This document shows positions 61,000 to 64,000 of a stretch of 64,000 nt of DNA, piece after piece. The notes under the pieces are model-generated. The model did no database searches. It was not told the DNA's origin and saw only the letters and a list, made by a program, of their open reading frames with translations. The first letter of the stretch is position 1. Each line of letters starts with the position of its first letter. The position numbers and the translations under genes are program-made. The DNA comes from Thamnaconus septentrionalis (lineage: Eukaryota > Chordata > Actinopteri > Tetraodontiformes > Monacanthidae), in assembly GCA_009823395.1 (NCBI GenBank), contig CM020515.1, positions 12,532,489-12,596,488 of the forward strand. Reading direction: 5' to 3'.

Positions 61000-62307
61000 C
61001 GGACCACCACAACCCCTCTACCCCTAATAACACTGATGGAAGGGGAACGAGATAGAAGCCATTAGCAGTACAACAAACTGGGCTGGTGAAAGGCTGTTAT
61101 CCTTCACGGAGGCATGAGGCGGACGACCATGATGAGAAGGACGAACTCGGAGCGAGCTGGGAGAGAGAGGGGCTGGAGGAGGGGAGGGGGGGTTGGAGAG
61201 GAGCCGGGGACTGCCCAGGGTGGGTGGGCGGAGCAGTAAGCATGCGCTGAGCTGGCAGACTCCGACTCCGACTCCGCTGGTCCTGCCTGACGGGGGCTGG
61301 CTGGGCTCCGGGCGGCTGTCTGCGGCGCGTCAGACGGTTCGTGCGTGGGGCGGCGGACCACCGTCGAGACTCAGCGTGTCATCGAAACGCTTCAGACGGG
61401 CAAAACACAATCATAAAAGAGAGAGAGATAGAAACAAACGGGAGGCGAGCCCAGAGAGAGGAGAAAGCATCACAGAGAAGACATCTGGGAAAGAAGAAGA
61501 GGAGGGAGACGATCCTCCTCCTCCTCTTCTTCCTCCTCCTCCTCCTCCTCCTCTTCCTCCTCCTCCCCGACGCTAACCCGCCCTACCTTCCACCACTTGG
61601 TGCCATCCTTCTGCCCTCCCACCCAGCCAGGAGAACCACGGACACCCAGAGGAACCAGGAACCCCCCACCACCACTGCCGCCAGCCTCCGCTTTTGACTA
61701 GCGTTGCCATTAAGCAACGCGCTATAAATTAAAGAAGAAATCACGTACGCACTCTTTTTTTTCTCTCTCTTACGCACAACTGGTGGTCTTCGGTGTTTTC
61801 CCCTCTTTTTCCTGCCGGGGCGACACTTGAGGATCTGCGCTGTTTACACTTTAATTTTTGACGGAACTCTAGGACACAGAATGTGTCATTCCACGGACAC
61901 GGAGCAGGCTGTCAGCCCGTCCTAATAACAACAACAGCAACAGAAACAATAATAATAATAACAACAGTAATCTTTCTCTGAGACACGCAGCTGTCACTGC
62001 GCGCAGCTCATGTTTGATTCTTCCGTGCTGAGAAAAGATCCTGACGATGGTCTGGGTTCTGACCGCCTGATCGACGTGTCAGCCCCGTGTTCCGAGACCA
62101 AAGCGACGCGCTGACACGGCGGGAGCCAAAGTCGGTTTTTTTTTTTGTTGTTGTTGTTTTTTTTTTAACGTCCGCTTGAAAGCGGCGGACTTTGCGTGCG
62201 AAGTTTCTTCCCCTTCTTTTCCGCACCGGGAAGAGGTGGAAGGGAGGGGGCGCAGCGAGTCGGAGACATCTCGGCCGGATCCACGGCGTTTCCCCCCCCC
62301 TGCAACG
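61000..62307 (+). other. putative non-coding first exon and promoter of a plus-strand gene
   Basis: A GC-rich, CpG-containing block ends at a strong plus-strand donor, CAACG|gtaagc (62307/62308). It is followed by sequence with no coding frame, as expected of a 5' UTR exon and a long first intron. In other vertebrates glis2 lies next to tfap4 in this orientation, so glis2 is the best guess. No glis2 coding sequence is in the window. The 5' boundary is arbitrary. Confidence 0.4.
61516..61566. repeat. (CTC)n trinucleotide repeat
   Basis: Imperfect CTC/CTT array of about 17 units within the putative first exon. Confidence 0.92.
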
Positions 62308-62378
62308 GTAAGCCGAGCGCTTGCAGCTTCACTTTGCATGTCACACAGTGTGCGCGTGTGTGTGTCTGTCTGCTTTGT

Positions 62379-62380
<2 letters not shown>

Positions 62381-62416
<36 letters not shown>
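62381..62416. repeat. (TG)18 microsatellite
   Basis: 18 perfect TG units. Confidence 0.94.
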
Positions 62417-62417
<1 letters not shown>

Positions 62418-62499
62418 CAACCACGTCGAGGTTCCCCCGACTGACGCGCGACCCCGCTGCGAGTTCAACCCGGGTAGTGACCTATTTACCGACACTCTC

Positions 62500-62520
62500 C
62501 AGCAGCAGCAGCAGCAGCAG
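62500..62520. repeat. (CAG)7 trinucleotide repeat
   Basis: Seven perfect CAG units followed by CGGCAG. Confidence 0.93.
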
Positions 62521-62616
62521 CGGCAGCGGTGCGGCCGCTTCATGAGACTCCCCGCACCGCCACAGTCAAGGCCAGGCCAACGACGGGGCGGACTCACATT
62601 GTGCCATTTACCGAGC

Positions 62617-62619
<3 letters not shown>

Positions 62620-62678
<59 letters not shown>
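62620..62678. repeat. (CA)n microsatellite
   Basis: About 29 perfect CA units. Confidence 0.95.
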
Positions 62679-62680
<2 letters not shown>

Positions 62681-63960
62681 GAGTAACCTAATTTACCCTC
62701 CCCACACCACAGCACCGTGTGTGCATCCATTCCCTAGAAAAGGCGGTCTATGAAAACTAAAAAACAACCCAAAACCTTATAGAGTGTTGTACATCACAGC
62801 TGGGCCAGCTGTTGTGCAAGGCCCAGGCTTGCGGCCAGACCCTCTGGTGGTCTGTCACAACATCTGATAAAGAGTTCAACGTCTAAACGCGGCCCCGCCA
62901 TCGTTGAAACGAGCAGCGTTATTGGTATACAAAAAAGGTTGGGCGTATAGGTGGAATTTAACCACCGCCACGGGGTGGGATAGTCTTTCCGCTTGAGTTG
63001 TCTGAACCCATCTGCAAATTGTGTCTAGACAGAGCCCGCACAAAATTATGCACCCAATTATTTTAATGGAGTTGCCCACCAAGTGACGTGACGATTCAGG
63101 TCCTTCATTTCGTCCGACGATGTGTTGGTTTTCTGTACTTACAGGTGTATCTACCCGTGTCTCTTAACATGTTTGCTCTCACCTCTGCCACTGCCCTGAC
63201 TGTCATTTCATCGTTAATACCTTGAGCAACGCTGGGTTTGTGGAGCACGGGCATTTATCGCAGAGGACAAGGATGAGTGCAGGCAGAGAGGCCCTGGATA
63301 AAGAGCTATTTTCCTCCAATTAAGCAATTCCACTGTCCCCGAGCCTAATTGTGCGCACCCTGGGCCCGGGTTCTCCCCATTGGCTGCCTCCCACGGGGCC
63401 CATTGTTTCCGAAAGATGCCAGGGGAAAGAGCAGAGTCCTGCCAAGGCGCTCCTAACAAGCCCCGTGCTGGAGTGGAATAAGGCCGGATCATTAAAGCAT
63501 TAGGCCACAGTGCAGATTGAGGCACGCTCAGGGGGCTGTGGTTATATTTTGGAAGAAATGGTCGTAATATCGGTGCAGATCCACACAGGTGGGTGAAAAG
63601 AGCCTGAAGAATGTCCGAGGGACACCTCCTGAGGCTAAAGGAGATTGCGCTGGTACAGTGCGCATGAGAGGGGAGGAGGTAAAACGAGGCCAAATGCTGC
63701 TGCGTTCAGCAGGGAGGACTTTGACTCCCTCTCCTCCATCCCTGTTCCAGGCCCCTGCTATTTAATCCATAACCCCTCTCTGAACCGCGAGCACAGGTGC
63801 CGCTCACATCCACAAGCCCACATTGTTTATCCAATCAGCTGATGACAAGTTCAAGCGCAGGTCGACCGTAGCGCTCGCTCTACCATCAATCTGACGGCCA
63901 GGCCGCGGCTGCACTGAGAGACATCCGCCAGGTTTGGCAACGCCAGCGATTGCACGCAAC

Positions 63961-63995
63961 GCTTCTTGCGAACGCTTCTTGCGAACGCTTCTTGC
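63961..63995. repeat. 13-bp tandem repeat at the window edge
   Basis: Unit GCTTCTTGCGAAC occurs twice in full and once in part. The array may continue outside the window. Confidence 0.85.
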
Positions 63996-64000
63996 TTCTT

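Larger units (their letters stand above)
57966..61000. other. tfap4 upstream region
   Basis: 57966-59100 holds the tfap4 5' UTR and promoter sequence with six CAGCTG boxes. 59100-60950 is AT-rich with two short TTAGGG-like runs (near 59284 and 60519). No coding exon was recognised. Confidence 0.6.
62308..64000 (+). other. putative first intron of the plus-strand gene
   Basis: No coding exon was recognised. It contains TG, CAG and CA microsatellites and a 13-bp tandem repeat at the window edge. Confidence 0.35.

Noticed and set aside
61193..61697. Plus-strand open frames in the GC-rich block before 62307
   Set aside because: Low-complexity Arg/Glu/Pro/Leu translations over a CTC repeat; the block is better read as non-coding first-exon sequence.

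Overview
The window looks like a stretch of a teleost fish nuclear genome, probably a spiny-rayed (percomorph) species. It has split genes with GT-AG introns, many CA/TG, GA and trinucleotide microsatellites, and short nonautonomous DNA transposons. Its three recognisable genes are in the order known from vertebrate synteny around human 16p13.3 (ADCY9 - SRL - TFAP4, with GLIS2 next). The species cannot be named from this sequence alone.

All three complete protein-coding genes are on the minus strand. (1) adcy9, adenylate cyclase type 9, has nine coding exons between 28449 and 2510 and a 17.8-kb first coding intron. The spliced frame is open from end to end and gives 1437 residues. (2) srl, sarcalumenin, has six coding exons between 46086 and 34147 and gives 470 residues, the size of the short 53-kDa glycoprotein form. 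(3) tfap4, transcription factor AP-4, has seven coding exons between 57965 and 51390 and gives 323 residues. I read the splice sites directly and the phases agree at every junction.

Layout: 1-2509 is the 3' UTR and downstream flank of adcy9; 2510-28449 is adcy9; 28450-34146 holds the adcy9 5' region and the srl 3' region; 34147-46086 is srl; 46087-51389 holds the srl promoter and the tfap4 3' side; 51390-57965 is tfap4; 57966-61000 is tfap4 upstream sequence; 61000-62307 is a GC-rich block ending in a strong plus-strand splice donor, probably a non-coding first exon of a divergent gene (glis2 is expected by synteny); 62308-64000 would be its first intron.

The genes do not form an operon-like unit. 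adcy9 makes cAMP at the membrane, srl is a lumenal calcium-buffering GTPase-like protein of the sarcoplasmic reticulum, and tfap4 is a bHLH-leucine zipper repressor/activator that binds CAGCTG. Points worth following up are a cluster of six CAGCTG boxes upstream of tfap4 (possible autoregulation), promoter-type motifs inside tfap4 intron 1, two hAT-type elements with recognisable 8-bp target duplications, a palindromic CRE-like motif dispersed in four copies, and a 79-bp alternating purine-pyrimidine tract. I found no sign of a wholly new biological system.
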